64,000 bases of DNA from Arthrobacter sp. M4. Its GTDB lineage: Bacteria; Actinomycetota; Actinomycetes; Actinomycetales; Micrococcaceae. The position numbers were made by a program, and so were the translations under genes. The notes under the pieces were generated by a model. That model had not been told where the DNA came from. It saw only the letters and a program-made list of their open reading frames with translations, and did not search any database. Below, one piece after another: positions 42,643-50,629 of the stretch (position 1 is the first letter of the stretch; the number at the start of each line of letters is the position of its first letter). Where the stretch lies: assembly GCF_020251205.1 (NCBI RefSeq), contig NZ_JAIWYX010000002.1, forward strand, positions 310,001 to 374,000, written 5' to 3'.

Positions 42643-43458
42643 ATGACCCAAGACCCCGCGAACTATAACGACGACCTGCGCCTCGCCCATGTCCTGGCCG
42701 ATTCCGTGGACGCCCAAACCATGGACCGGTTCAAGGCCCTGGACCTCCGGGTTGAAACCAAGCCAGACTTGACGCCGGTCACGGATGCGGACAAGGCCGC
42801 GGAGGAAGCAATCCGAGGCCAATTGTCGCGTTCGCGCCCAAGGGATGCGGTCCTGGGCGAGGAATTTGGCAGCACCGGACACGGCTCGCGCCGGTGGATC
42901 ATCGATCCTATCGACGGAACCAAGAACTTTGTCCGCGGGGTTCCCGTGTGGGCCACCCTGATCGCCCTCGTCGATGAGGGTGAGCCGGTGGTCGGCGTGG
43001 TCAGCGCTCCCGCCCTTGGCAAACGATGGTGGGCAGCTAAGAATGCCGGTGCCTACACCGGGCGCTCCCTCGCGTCGGCCAGCCGGCTCCGCGTATCCGA
43101 TGTCTCCAAACTCTCTGACGCCTCCCTTTCCTACTCGAGCCTCAGCGGATGGAAGGAGCGCGGCAACCTGGATGAGTTCCTGGGCCTGACCGAGTCAGTT
43201 TGGCGGACCCGCGCCTACGGAGACTTCTGGTCATACTGCCTGGTGGCGGAAGGCGCCGTCGACATCGCCTGCGAGCCGGAACTGAATCTGTATGACATGG
43301 CCGCCCTTGTGCCTATCGTCACAGAAGCCGGCGGCAGGTTCACGTCGCTGGAAGGTGTAGACGGTCCCTTTGGGGGCAATGCCCTGGCCACAAACTCCAT
43401 CCTGCACTCCGAGGTCCTCAAACAGCTCAACCCGAATTTGGACGATCTCCTGCAGTAA
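42643..43458 (+). CDS. hisN: histidinol-phosphatase, inositol monophosphatase type
   Basis: 271 residues of the IMPase superfamily. Metal-binding motifs are GEEFG near residue 70, [15 protein letters not shown] and the C-terminal [19 protein letters not shown]. The actinobacterial orthologue beside aroA-rsgA removes phosphate from histidinol phosphate; an inositol monophosphatase role is possible. TAGCTT (42631-42636), 6 nt before the ATG, could be a -10 giving a leaderless mRNA, though GGAGG also lies in this gap. Confidence 0.9.
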   Translation: MTQDPANYNDDLRLAHVLADSVDAQTMDRFKALDLRVETKPDLTPVTDADKAAEEAIRGQLSRSRPRDAVLGEEFGSTGHGSRRWIIDPIDGTKNFVRGVPVWATLIALVDEGEPVVGVVSAPALGKRWWAAKNAGAYTGRSLASASRLRVSDVSKLSDASLSYSSLSGWKERGNLDEFLGLTESVWRTRAYGDFWSYCLVAEGAVDIACEPELNLYDMAALVPIVTEAGGRFTSLEGVDGPFGGNALATNSILHSEVLKQLNPNLDDLLQ

Positions 43459-43463
43459 GCCAA

Positions 43464-43529
43464 TCGACAGAACAATGCGCCGGCGGACTCCCCTCTGACG
43501 GGCCTCCACCGGCGCATTATTCGACAGAA
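43464..43529 (+). repeat. hairpin flanked by exact 9-bp direct repeats, after hisN
   Basis: TCGACAGAA occurs at 43464-43472 and 43521-43529, enclosing an inverted repeat AATGCGCCGG (43474-43483) / CCGGCGCATT (43509-43518). The hairpin begins 15 nt after the hisN stop and probably ends its transcript. The direct repeats resemble a target-site duplication around a tiny element, but chance is possible. Confidence 0.6.
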
Positions 43530-43579
43530 GCCACAATTTCCATCCTCACGTAACACAAGGCTTAACAATCCCGGCGGCT

Positions 43580-43609
43580 TTGAAAGCGTCCGCGGCGATG
43601 GCCTAGTCT
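43580..43609 (+). promoter_or_regulatory. promoter of the SAM-IV-controlled gene
   Basis: TTGAAA (43580-43585), an 18-bp spacer and TAGTCT (43604-43609). The expected start point, about 7 nt further on, coincides with the 5' end of the riboswitch. Confidence 0.65.
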
Positions 43610-43616
43610 CGAAAGA

Positions 43617-43746
43617 GGTCACGAGTGCCAGCGCTAAACCCCGGTTTGCTGGCCGGCAACCCTCCATTCGCGGTGGGGTGCCCCGGGTGACGACCAGGCC
43701 GGTCCGGAGCGGATACGGCAAGCGCGGATCCCTGCATGCGGGGTCC
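43617..43746 (+). ncRNA. SAM-IV-type S-adenosylmethionine riboswitch
   Basis: The segment from GGTCACGAGTGCCAGCG through GCTGGCCGGCAACCCTCC, CGGTGGGGTGCCCCGGGTG and ACGACC reproduces the SAM-IV aptamer as I know it. The outer stem pairs GGTC with GACC (43692-43695), and GCAAGCGCGG follows as the 3' pseudoknot part. A final hairpin (GGATCCC 43726-43732 / GGGGTCC 43740-43746) comes just before the ribosome-binding site and may be the expression platform. SAM binding would lower expression of the class V aminotransferase at 43764. Confidence 0.9.
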
Positions 43747-43763
43747 TACTGAAGCGAGGTCCC

Positions 43764-45173
43764 ATGAGCACTGCCACCGTCAATCCCACCGTTTCCGATG
43801 CACATGTCGCTGGACTTACCCGCCCGGGGAACCGCCCGCTGGCAGCGGTCACAGGCGCTGAACTGCAGGCACCCCTGATTCAGGGCGGCCACGTCCGCTA
43901 CGCGAACCTTGACTATGGCGCTTCGGCACCGGCCCTGACGATCGTGTCTGCTTACTTGAACGAGATCCTGCCGTTTTATGCGAGCGTTCACCGCGGGGCC
44001 GGGTACGCGTCGCAGATCAGCACCTCGGTGTATGAAAACGCCAGGGACATCGTCCGTGACTTCGTAGGCGGGCGCCCTGATGACGCGGTGATTTTCACCC
44101 GCAATACTACGGACGCCCTCAACCTGTTGGCCGGTTGCCTGCCCTCCATCGACGGTGTCCCGGTGGGCGAGGTCCTATACCTCGATATCGAGCACCACGC
44201 CAACCTCCTGCCGTGGCAGGGTCTGCCGCACCGCAGCATCGTGGCTGCATCCACGCTCGCCGAAACCGTCGCCAATGTGCGCACGGCGCTTTCCCAGGGC
44301 GGTGTATCACTCCTAGCCGTCACCGGGGCCTCCAACGTCACGGGCGAAGTTCTGCCTATTGCCGAGCTGGCATCGCTGGCGCACGAGTTCGGCGCACGGA
44401 TCCTGGTGGATGCAGCACAGTTGGCTCCGCACCGTCGCATCAACGTGGCCGAATCCGGCATAGACTACGTGGCGTTCTCCGGGCACAAGCTGTACGCACC
44501 GTTTGGTGCCGGTGTGCTGGTCGGAAGGCAGGACTGGCTCGACGCCGGACGGCCTCACCTCGCGGGAGGCGGCGCTGTGCGCGAAGCCCGTCTTGACAGC
44601 GTCAGCTGGGCCACCGGACCGGCCCGACACGAAGGCGGCTCCCCCAACGTGCTTGGCGCGGCTACGCTTGCCCGGGCAACTCAGGTGCTCGCCGGGCTTG
44701 ACCAGGATGCCTGGCACGCCCACGAGGCCGCCATTCGCTCACACTTGGTGCAAGGGCTCCAGGCGATCGACGGCGTCACGATACACCAGATCTTCAGTGA
44801 CACGGACCAGGACAAGGACACCATTGGCGTGGTGAACTTCTCGCTTGAAGGTTACGATGCGGGCCTCGTAGCGGCCTACCTTGCCGCCGAGCACGGAATC
44901 GGCCTGCGGGACGGACGCTTCTGTGCCCACCCGTTGCTCAAGCGCCTGGGTTTGCCGGCTGGCTCCCTTCGAGCGAGTTTCGGCGTTGGCTCACGGCTCG
45001 AGGACGCCCAACGGCTTGTGGCGGGTATCGAGGCACTCCAGCGGGACGGCCTCGGATGGGACTACGTTGTGGACGCGGGCCGTTGGGTTCCCGCCAACGA
45101 TCACCGCAGCTACCCGGAGTGGGCGCCGAACACGCCCGGCACCGCCGGCGCAGCGCCCTGCACAACGGACTAG
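43764..45173 (+). CDS. class V aminotransferase / cysteine desulfurase-like protein
   Basis: 469-residue fold-I PLP enzyme of the NifS/CsdA-like class V family. The PLP lysine lies in YVAFSGHKLYAPFGAGVLVG, the cofactor aspartate in RILVDAAQLAPHRR, and FTRNTTDALNLLAG binds the phosphate. It is longer than ordinary cysteine desulfurases and I do not see their usual catalytic cysteine loop with certainty (a Cys lies in GRFCAHPLLKRLG near the C-terminus). Control by a SAM riboswitch points to sulfur amino-acid metabolism, perhaps releasing sulfur from cysteine or a related compound. Start ATG has GCGAGG upstream. The exact substrate is unknown. Confidence 0.85.
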   Translation: MSTATVNPTVSDAHVAGLTRPGNRPLAAVTGAELQAPLIQGGHVRYANLDYGASAPALTIVSAYLNEILPFYASVHRGAGYASQISTSVYENARDIVRDFVGGRPDDAVIFTRNTTDALNLLAGCLPSIDGVPVGEVLYLDIEHHANLLPWQGLPHRSIVAASTLAETVANVRTALSQGGVSLLAVTGASNVTGEVLPIAELASLAHEFGARILVDAAQLAPHRRINVAESGIDYVAFSGHKLYAPFGAGVLVGRQDWLDAGRPHLAGGGAVREARLDSVSWATGPARHEGGSPNVLGAATLARATQVLAGLDQDAWHAHEAAIRSHLVQGLQAIDGVTIHQIFSDTDQDKDTIGVVNFSLEGYDAGLVAAYLAAEHGIGLRDGRFCAHPLLKRLGLPAGSLRASFGVGSRLEDAQRLVAGIEALQRDGLGWDYVVDAGRWVPANDHRSYPEWAPNTPGTAGAAPCTTD

Positions 45174-45242
45174 CTCACAGCTGAGGCTTCATGCACGGAT
45201 AGGCTGTAGGGAAGCCCTCACGCAGCACAAAGGAGCCTAGCA

Positions 45243-46022
45243 GTGTCACGGCATTCCGCAGCCAGGATCGGCGGACCCAAACTCCATGCCCGACGCCGCG
45301 AGGAACTGGGGCTCAGCTTCCAGGACGGCGGGGAGCACTATGACCGCGTCCGTCCCGGGTATCCGGAGGATTCCGTCGCCTGGCTGCTTCCGGCCGGAGC
45401 ACGCACCGCCGCAGACGTGGGTGCCGGTACCGGCAAGTTCACCCGCCTGCTGGTGTCCCGCGGGCTCTCTGTCAGTGCCATCGACCCGTCCGCTGACATG
45501 CTGACCCAGCTGCGCGCCACGCTGCCCGAAGTGGTCGCCTTGGAGGGCACCGCAGAGGCGACGGGTCTCCCGGAAAAGGCGTTCGACGTCGTCACGGTCG
45601 CCCAGGCGTGGCACTGGTGCGATCCGCTGGCATCGAGCACCGAAGCTGCACGGATACTCGTGCCGGGCGGCACCCTGGCCCTCATCTGGAACCAGCTGGA
45701 TACCTCTGTTGCCTGGGTGCACCGCTTGTCGCGCATCATGCACGCGGGAGACGTTCACAAGCCAGGATTCCGCCCAGTCGTCGGCCCTGAATTCACCGGA
45801 CTGGAGCGGCACCTGACCCATTGGGACGACCCGCTGACCACCCTGGACGTGATCGAACTTGCCAAATCCCGCAGCTACTACCTTCGGGCGCACGATCTCA
45901 CGCGTGACAAGGTAGTGGCCAACTTGGACTGGTATTTGCACGAACACCTGGGCCACGCCCCCGGCTCGATTGTGCAGCTGCCCTATGTAACCCAGACTTG
46001 GAAGGCCATCAAGGTTGCCTGA
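45243..46022 (+). CDS. class I SAM-dependent methyltransferase
   Basis: 259 residues. Motif I AADVGAGTGKFTRLLVSRGL, then SAIDPSADML and FDVVTVAQAWHWCDP, mark a UbiE/COQ5-like Methyltransf_11 fold. The substrate is not readable. Start GTG 45243 has AAAGGAG 9 nt upstream. It lies 69 bp after the SAM-regulated aminotransferase; a shared transcript is possible, which would link a SAM-consuming enzyme to the riboswitch. Confidence 0.88.
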   Translation: MSRHSAARIGGPKLHARRREELGLSFQDGGEHYDRVRPGYPEDSVAWLLPAGARTAADVGAGTGKFTRLLVSRGLSVSAIDPSADMLTQLRATLPEVVALEGTAEATGLPEKAFDVVTVAQAWHWCDPLASSTEAARILVPGGTLALIWNQLDTSVAWVHRLSRIMHAGDVHKPGFRPVVGPEFTGLERHLTHWDDPLTTLDVIELAKSRSYYLRAHDLTRDKVVANLDWYLHEHLGHAPGSIVQLPYVTQTWKAIKVA

Positions 46023-46080
46023 GTCCCCACCAGCAAAACGGTCCTGGCCGGGCAGTTCCGGCCGCGACGGGACGGTCCGG

Positions 46081-46095
46081 TAGGCTTGGCTGGTG
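46081..46095 (+). promoter_or_regulatory. -10 hexamer directly upstream of the DtxR-family GTG (leaderless)
   Basis: TAGGCT (46081-46086) is followed by 6 nt and the GTG at 46093. The hexamer matches TAnnnT, and the spacing places the transcription start on the first base of the start codon. No ribosome-binding site is seen. Confidence 0.5.
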
Positions 46096-46806
46096 AAGAC
46101 CTTTACCCCCTCCTCCTCCATCGAGGACTATGTCAAGGTCATCTACTCGTTCACGGAGTGGCAGGACAAGCCCATCACCTCCTCGCAGCTGGCCACCCGG
46201 CTCGGAGTCGCTAATTCGTCCGTTTCCGAGATGGTGCGAAAGCTTAAGGACCAGGGCCTCGTTGACCATAGGCCCTACGGCGCTGTCACACTGACCCAGG
46301 ACGGCATCCAGCTTGCCCTGGCCATGGTCCGCCGGCATCGTTTGATCGAGACATTCCTGGTCAGGGAGATGGGATATCGCTGGGACGAGGTCCATGACGA
46401 AGCGGAAATGCTGGAACACGCCGTTTCGGACACATTCATCGAAAGACTGGCCGCAAAGCTCGGGCATCCGGACAGGGATCCCCATGGCGATCCGATCCCC
46501 GCGGCTAACGGCCACGTCCAGCGTCCCACGGCCCACCGGATTGCTGACCTGGACCCCGGACACACCGGCCGCATCACGCGGATCAGCGACGAGAACCCCG
46601 AACTGTTGCGCTACCTTGCCGCCGAAGGAATCACACTCGATCTCCCCGTCGAGGTCGTGGGCAGAAAGCCCTTCGGGGGTGCATTGGTAGTCCGGCTGGG
46701 CGAGGCAGGAAACTCCCGCAATGTGGACTTGGCAGAAGAAGTGGCCACAGCACTCTGGGTGGTGAGCGACGCCACCCACGAAGGCTGCCTCCTGGCGGAC
46801 TCCTGA
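46093..46806 (+). CDS. DtxR/MntR-family metal-dependent regulator
   Basis: 237 residues. The winged helix occupies residues 1-70 (SIEDYVKVIYSFTEW, SSQLATRLGVANSSVSEMVRKL). The metal-binding/dimerisation domain (about 71-140) has RRHRLIETFLV, EAEMLEHAVSD and GHPDRDPHGDPIP. A C-terminal SH3-like FeoA domain covers about 150-230. It would sense Mn or Fe; ligand details suggest the DtxR/IdeR-like branch but do not settle the metal. It overlaps the first fluC gene by 1 nt, an unusual partnership. Confidence 0.9.
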   Translation: MKTFTPSSSIEDYVKVIYSFTEWQDKPITSSQLATRLGVANSSVSEMVRKLKDQGLVDHRPYGAVTLTQDGIQLALAMVRRHRLIETFLVREMGYRWDEVHDEAEMLEHAVSDTFIERLAAKLGHPDRDPHGDPIPAANGHVQRPTAHRIADLDPGHTGRITRISDENPELLRYLAAEGITLDLPVEVVGRKPFGGALVVRLGEAGNSRNVDLAEEVATALWVVSDATHEGCLLADS

Positions 46807-47258
46807 TGGCTGCGGCAATACCGGATCACGGATGGCGGACCTGGACAGCGGTCGCCGTGGGAGGGTTCTCCGGTACCGAGCTGCGCTACGTGCTCGGGCT
46901 TCTGTTTCCCGAGGATCCCGCCGGCTTCCCATGGACCACGTTGGCAATCAACCTGTCTGGAAGCTTCGTACTAGGGTTGCTCACGACGCTTTGGCTGGCC
47001 CGGACCCGAACGGCATTTTGGTTGCGCGCAGGCATCGGCCCCGGGATCCTCGGCTCGTTCACCACGTTCTCCGCCGTCGTTTTCGCCCTCGAGCATCTGG
47101 CAGTCCAAGGTCAGCTGATTATCGCGCTCGCCTACCTTGCTGTTTCCGTCATCGCGGGATTGTTGGCTGCAGGAGTGGGCTGGCGAACTGGCAAATCCAT
47201 TGCCGACCTCCAGAAGCCTGTAGCTGCGGACGATGAATCCGTAGGGGCCCGCCGGTGA
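46806..47258 (+). CDS. crcB: fluoride channel subunit FluC (CrcB), first copy
   Basis: 150 residues with four hydrophobic helices. Family motifs GGFSGTELRYVLG, the Asn in LAINLSGSFVLG and the helix-break GSFTTFSAVVFALEHL are present. Fluc proteins are dual-topology dimers that let fluoride out of the cytoplasm. Overlaps the DtxR-family gene by 1 nt and the second crcB gene by 4 nt. A charged C-terminal tail is longer than in the second copy. Confidence 0.93.
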   Translation: MAAAIPDHGWRTWTAVAVGGFSGTELRYVLGLLFPEDPAGFPWTTLAINLSGSFVLGLLTTLWLARTRTAFWLRAGIGPGILGSFTTFSAVVFALEHLAVQGQLIIALAYLAVSVIAGLLAAGVGWRTGKSIADLQKPVAADDESVGARR

Positions 47259-47647
47259 TGACCGCCCTGCTGGTGGGTTTCTTCGGCACCGCGGGTGCAC
47301 TGTTGAGGTTCGGAATCGACACGTGGTTTGCGCGCTTCAACGTCCCCGCGCGGCACTGGCCCTGGGCTACGCTGATCGTCAACGTTGTGGGCTGTTTCGT
47401 CATCGGCCTCGCGGGGGCATTTGGTAGTGGCGCGGGAATATCACCAGATTGGCATACCGCAATGGCAGCAGGCTTGGCCGGTGGCCTGACGACGTTCAGT
47501 TCATGGACCACGGCTACCATCCGGCTCATCACCGAGAACCGTTACCGCGCCGCGGCGGTCAACATCGCAGTAAACCTCGCGCTTGGCGCCGCCAGCGCGG
47601 CCGCCGGAATGGCCATAACCGGGGCTTGGTTCACGGCTGGGAGCTGA
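47255..47647 (+). CDS. crcB: fluoride channel subunit FluC (CrcB), second copy
   Basis: 130 residues, four helices. Motifs GFFGTAGALLRFGID, LIVNVVGCFVIG and GGLTTFSSWTTATI match FluC. Paired genes in Gram-positives often encode a heterodimer, each copy oriented oppositely in the membrane. Start GTG 47255 overlaps the first copy (or ATG 47258). Its 3' end overlaps the convergent MFS gene by 17 bp. Confidence 0.93.
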   Translation: MMTALLVGFFGTAGALLRFGIDTWFARFNVPARHWPWATLIVNVVGCFVIGLAGAFGSGAGISPDWHTAMAAGLAGGLTTFSSWTTATIRLITENRYRAAAVNIAVNLALGAASAAAGMAITGAWFTAGS

Positions 47648-49058
47648 CGGCGCCGGCCCCGCCCGCCGTCGTCGTTCCCGTTTCCGGCACTGGATTCCGG
47701 ATCCCGACGGCGGACGCCGCCGCCCCGACAAACAGGAGTACGGCTGTGACAACGGCTGCCTGATATAGGCCTTGCGTAGTAAGAACCGGTCCTACGATGA
47801 TGCCGGCGAAAGCGATACACACCAAGCCAGCTATGCGCGCCACTGCGTTATTGATGGCGGATCCAATACCCGCCTTTTCGGGCGGCACTGCGCCAAGGAT
47901 CGCAGAGGTCAGCGGAGCCACGGTAATGGCGAGGCCGATGCCGAAGACTACCTGGCTCGGGAACACCTGCATCCAATAGTTGATGGGAGACTGGACGCTC
48001 AGCAGCAGGAGGAAACCCACTCCACAAAGAGCCGGGCCGCCTGTCATGAACCAACGCGGACCGTATTTACCAGCCAAATCACCTATAAAACTTGACGCAA
48101 ACATCAGAATCAGGGTCGCGGGAAGCAGGGCGATTCCAGCGATAGTGGCCTTCATCCCGCCCACTTGCTGCAGGTAGATGCCCAAAATGAAGAAACCGAA
48201 GGAGAAGGCCGCGTAGATCGCGAAGGTGGCGATGTTTCCCCAACCGAAGTTGCGGATGGCAAACAATTCCATCGGCAGCATGGGTTCCCGAGCGCGGTAT
48301 TCATAGACGATAAATGCTGCCAACGCCACAACGCCTATCGCTAACGGAAGCAACACTTGGGGGCTTTGCCAGCCCAGCCTCCCCTGTTCGATGAGGCCGT
48401 AGACCGTTCCGCCCAGCCCCAGCATTGCCAGTACCGCTCCGGCGTAATCCACGCGCCGTGAAGGATCGCGGTCCGTATCCGCTTTCCTCAGGTGCACGAG
48501 TGCTGGCCAGATGAGTGCGATGGGCACAACATTCACAAAGAAAAAGAAGCGCCAGGAAAGGAAGTCAACGGAGACTCCCCCGATGAGCGGCGCGACGATT
48601 GCCGCGCCACTGGTCCACCCCGACCACTGTCCAATGGCGCGTGACTGGGCGGAGCCTTCGAAATGGTTGACAATGAGTGCCAGGGAGCTTGGGACCACCA
48701 AGGCGCCGGCTATTCCTTGCAGGATCCTGGCAACCACCAGCACCTCGCCGCTCCACGCAGCCCCACAGATGACGGACGTCACTGCAAAGCCGGCAAGTCC
48801 CCACTCCATCACCCGGGCGCGTCCGAACAAGTCGGACAGGGAGCCAGCCAGGAGGATGAGTGCACCCAGCGTGAGCAGGTAGCCGTCCACCACCCACTGC
48901 TGGATCACGAGGCCTCCGCCGATCTCGCGGCTGATGGCGGGCAATGCCAAGTTGATGACGAACCCGTCCAGAAACGCAATGAATGAGGCGACGATTGCAA
49001 CTAGGAGGACCCTTTTTTGCAACGGCGTACTGGGCGCGATGACAGTTGCGTCGCTCAT
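47631..49058 (-). CDS. MFS transporter, DHA2-type drug efflux
   Basis: 475 residues with about 14 hydrophobic segments. The N-terminal motif FLDGFVINLALPAISREIGGG and motif A-like LAGSLSDLFGRARVMEWG are typical of the drug:H+ antiporter-2 group (EmrB/QacA-like). The central PGIG-type motif C region (LVVPSSLALIVNHFEG) is present. The substrate is unknown. ATG 49058 is preferred over a GTG two codons earlier; neither has a strong ribosome-binding site. Convergent with crcB. Confidence 0.9.
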   Translation of the reverse strand: MSDATVIAPSTPLQKRVLLVAIVASFIAFLDGFVINLALPAISREIGGGLVIQQWVVDGYLLTLGALILLAGSLSDLFGRARVMEWGLAGFAVTSVICGAAWSGEVLVVARILQGIAGALVVPSSLALIVNHFEGSAQSRAIGQWSGWTSGAAIVAPLIGGVSVDFLSWRFFFFVNVVPIALIWPALVHLRKADTDRDPSRRVDYAGAVLAMLGLGGTVYGLIEQGRLGWQSPQVLLPLAIGVVALAAFIVYEYRAREPMLPMELFAIRNFGWGNIATFAIYAAFSFGFFILGIYLQQVGGMKATIAGIALLPATLILMFASSFIGDLAGKYGPRWFMTGGPALCGVGFLLLLSVQSPINYWMQVFPSQVVFGIGLAITVAPLTSAILGAVPPEKAGIGSAINNAVARIAGLVCIAFAGIIVGPVLTTQGLYQAAVVTAVLLFVGAAASAVGIRNPVPETGTTTAGGAGAVSSQP

Positions 49059-49154
49059 CCCCACAGCCTACGCCTGCCGTCCCGTTAACTTCAGCGGCGA
49101 TTGAGCGTAATTTACAAAGAGGGGCCACTCCGGTCCCTGGCAAGGGAGCAAGCG

Positions 49155-49289
49155 ATGCCTGACAAAACGCCTCACCAGCAGGCTGCGAAGAAGAGCGTCA
49201 AAACGATTAAGGAGAAGCGGGCAGAAAAGAAAGCCAAGGGCACGGCGGCCTCGGCTATCGATCCTGTGGCGCACATCAAGAAACGCTGA
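49155..49289 (+). CDS. 44-residue basic protein, function unknown
   Basis: Starts MPDKTPHQQAAKKSVKTIKE, then Lys/Ala-rich, and ends IDPVAHIKKR. AAGGGAG (49142-49148) lies 6 nt before the ATG, an excellent ribosome-binding site, and a strong terminator follows. High lysine content and lack of hydrophobic stretches suggest a soluble nucleic-acid-associated protein. The open frame extends 18 codons upstream without a better start. No family recognised. Confidence 0.75.
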   Translation: MPDKTPHQQAAKKSVKTIKEKRAEKKAKGTAASAIDPVAHIKKR

Positions 49290-49303
49290 CATTGGCGCAA
49301 TGA

Positions 49304-49340
49304 CCGGTGCCGGGGAACGTCCCCGGCACCGGCCATGTTT
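49304..49340. terminator. terminator between the basic protein gene and htrA
   Basis: CCGGTGCCGGGG (49304-49315) and CCCCGGCACCGG (49321-49332) form a perfect 12-bp stem with loop AACGT, followed by CCATGTTTT. It lies between converging genes and may serve both. Confidence 0.85.
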
Positions 49341-50323
49341 TAGGTATTTTCGAGCATTTCCTCTGGGATGGCCACGATATCCAGGACCTTTCCGTCGCGC
49401 AGGACGGTGAGTGGGAAGGGCTCGCCGATAGCGTCAGCAAACAACAGTTTCTGCAGGCTCTCTGCGCTGGACACCTGGCGGGTATGGGCACTGAGCACCA
49501 GGTCGCCTTCCCGGAGGCCTGCCCGTTCGGCCGGCGAATCCTGCATCACTTCAACCACCCTCAGCGACTCCTTCTGGCCGGTGCGGACCACAGCGCTGGC
49601 ATCCAGCGGCGTGGGAGTGGAGACGAGGCCAAGATACGCCCGGCGTACGCGACCTTCCGAAAGCAGCGAGGAAACTATGCGCATTGTAGTGGGATTGATC
49701 GGGACGGCCAGGCCCAAGCCGAGTCCTGCCACGGCGGTGTTGATTCCCACGATCCTTCCGCTGGTGTCGGCCAGTGCGCCGCCCGAGTTGCCCGGATTCA
49801 ACGAGGCATCTGTCTGGATGACGTCCTCGATGACCCGCCGATGACGTCCGGACCACACCGGAATAGACCGGCCAAGCCCGCTGACCACACCAGCAGTGAC
49901 GGAGCCAGACAGACCCAGCGGGTTGCCCACTGCGATGACCAATTGGCCCACCCTCAGTGTTTCGGCGTTACCAAGGGCAACCGGGGTGGGGGTCAGCCTG
50001 CTCCCCCGAACGATCGCCAGGTCCGACAGCGGATCGGCGCCAACGAGTTCGACGTCGGTGTGGGTACCATCTGCGAACATCGCCCTACCTGAACGGATAC
50101 CGGCTACGACGTGGGCGTTGGTCAGCATGTATCCGTCTTCAGTGAAGACCACCGCCGAACCGCTGCCCACCCTCGGCTGGCCATTGCGGCGTTGTCCGGT
50201 CATTTCGAGCGCCGCGACGTGGGGGGTCACCGTTTCCGCAACGCGAATGACGGTTTGGGAGTAGGAATCCAAGGGGTCATCTGCCCCGCTGGCGGGCACT
50301 ATGCCCTCGGGAACCGTTGTCAC
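49340..50323 (-). CDS. HtrA/DegP-like serine protease with PDZ domain, no membrane anchor
   Basis: 327 residues. Trypsin-like triad: His in MLTNAHVVAGI, Asp in DPLSDLAIVRG, Ser in NPGNSGGALADT. A PDZ domain covers about 235-325 (VMQDSPAERAGLREGDLVLS). Start GTG 50323 has AGGAGGTG 4-6 nt upstream. From this start there is no signal peptide or transmembrane helix, unlike most actinobacterial HtrA proteins. The open frame upstream adds 86 residues without a helix either. It may act in the cytoplasm on damaged proteins. Confidence 0.88.
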   Translation of the reverse strand: MTTVPEGIVPASGADDPLDSYSQTVIRVAETVTPHVAALEMTGQRRNGQPRVGSGSAVVFTEDGYMLTNAHVVAGIRSGRAMFADGTHTDVELVGADPLSDLAIVRGSRLTPTPVALGNAETLRVGQLVIAVGNPLGLSGSVTAGVVSGLGRSIPVWSGRHRRVIEDVIQTDASLNPGNSGGALADTSGRIVGINTAVAGLGLGLAVPINPTTMRIVSSLLSEGRVRRAYLGLVSTPTPLDASAVVRTGQKESLRVVEVMQDSPAERAGLREGDLVLSAHTRQVSSAESLQKLLFADAIGEPFPLTVLRDGKVLDIVAIPEEMLENT

Positions 50324-50545
50324 CGTACACCTCCTGAAAACGGTGCGGCCGTTTGGCCCGGTTGCTGGCTTCGCCAACTGAAGCATCCATACTGGCGAAA
50401 TCCTGCCTAGTACAACGCCCGGGCAGCCCCACCCAATCCTCCCGCGGCTACGCCGACAGTGAACGGGCGCACCGGCCCTGCGCCCGACGCAGGGTGCCGA
50501 CAAATCGCCGAATTCGCCATCAACCCCACCAAGGCCTACCAACCG
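50324..50545. other. intergenic region between htrA and the tmRNA terminator
   Basis: The htrA promoter must lie here. A hairpin CCCTGCG/CGCAGGG (50476-50482 and 50488-50494) is the only clear structure. I see no gene. Confidence 0.5.
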
Positions 50546-50578
50546 AAAAAACACCCCCGGTCCGAAGACCGAGGGTGT
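50546..50578 (-). terminator. Rho-independent terminator of ssrA
   Basis: On the minus strand ACACCCTCGGTC and GACCGGGGGTGT form a 12-bp stem with a TTCG loop, followed by six T residues (50546-50551). A textbook terminator, 52 nt past the tmRNA 3' end. Confidence 0.95.
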
Positions 50579-50629
50579 CAACGATGACCCGACTCATCCG
50601 TAAAGGATGTCTCGACTCATCACACAAAG

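Noticed and set aside
46023..46092. Fluoride riboswitch before the crcB pair
   Set aside because: The gap upstream of the coupled regulator-crcB genes is only 70 bp and shows no crcB-motif aptamer.
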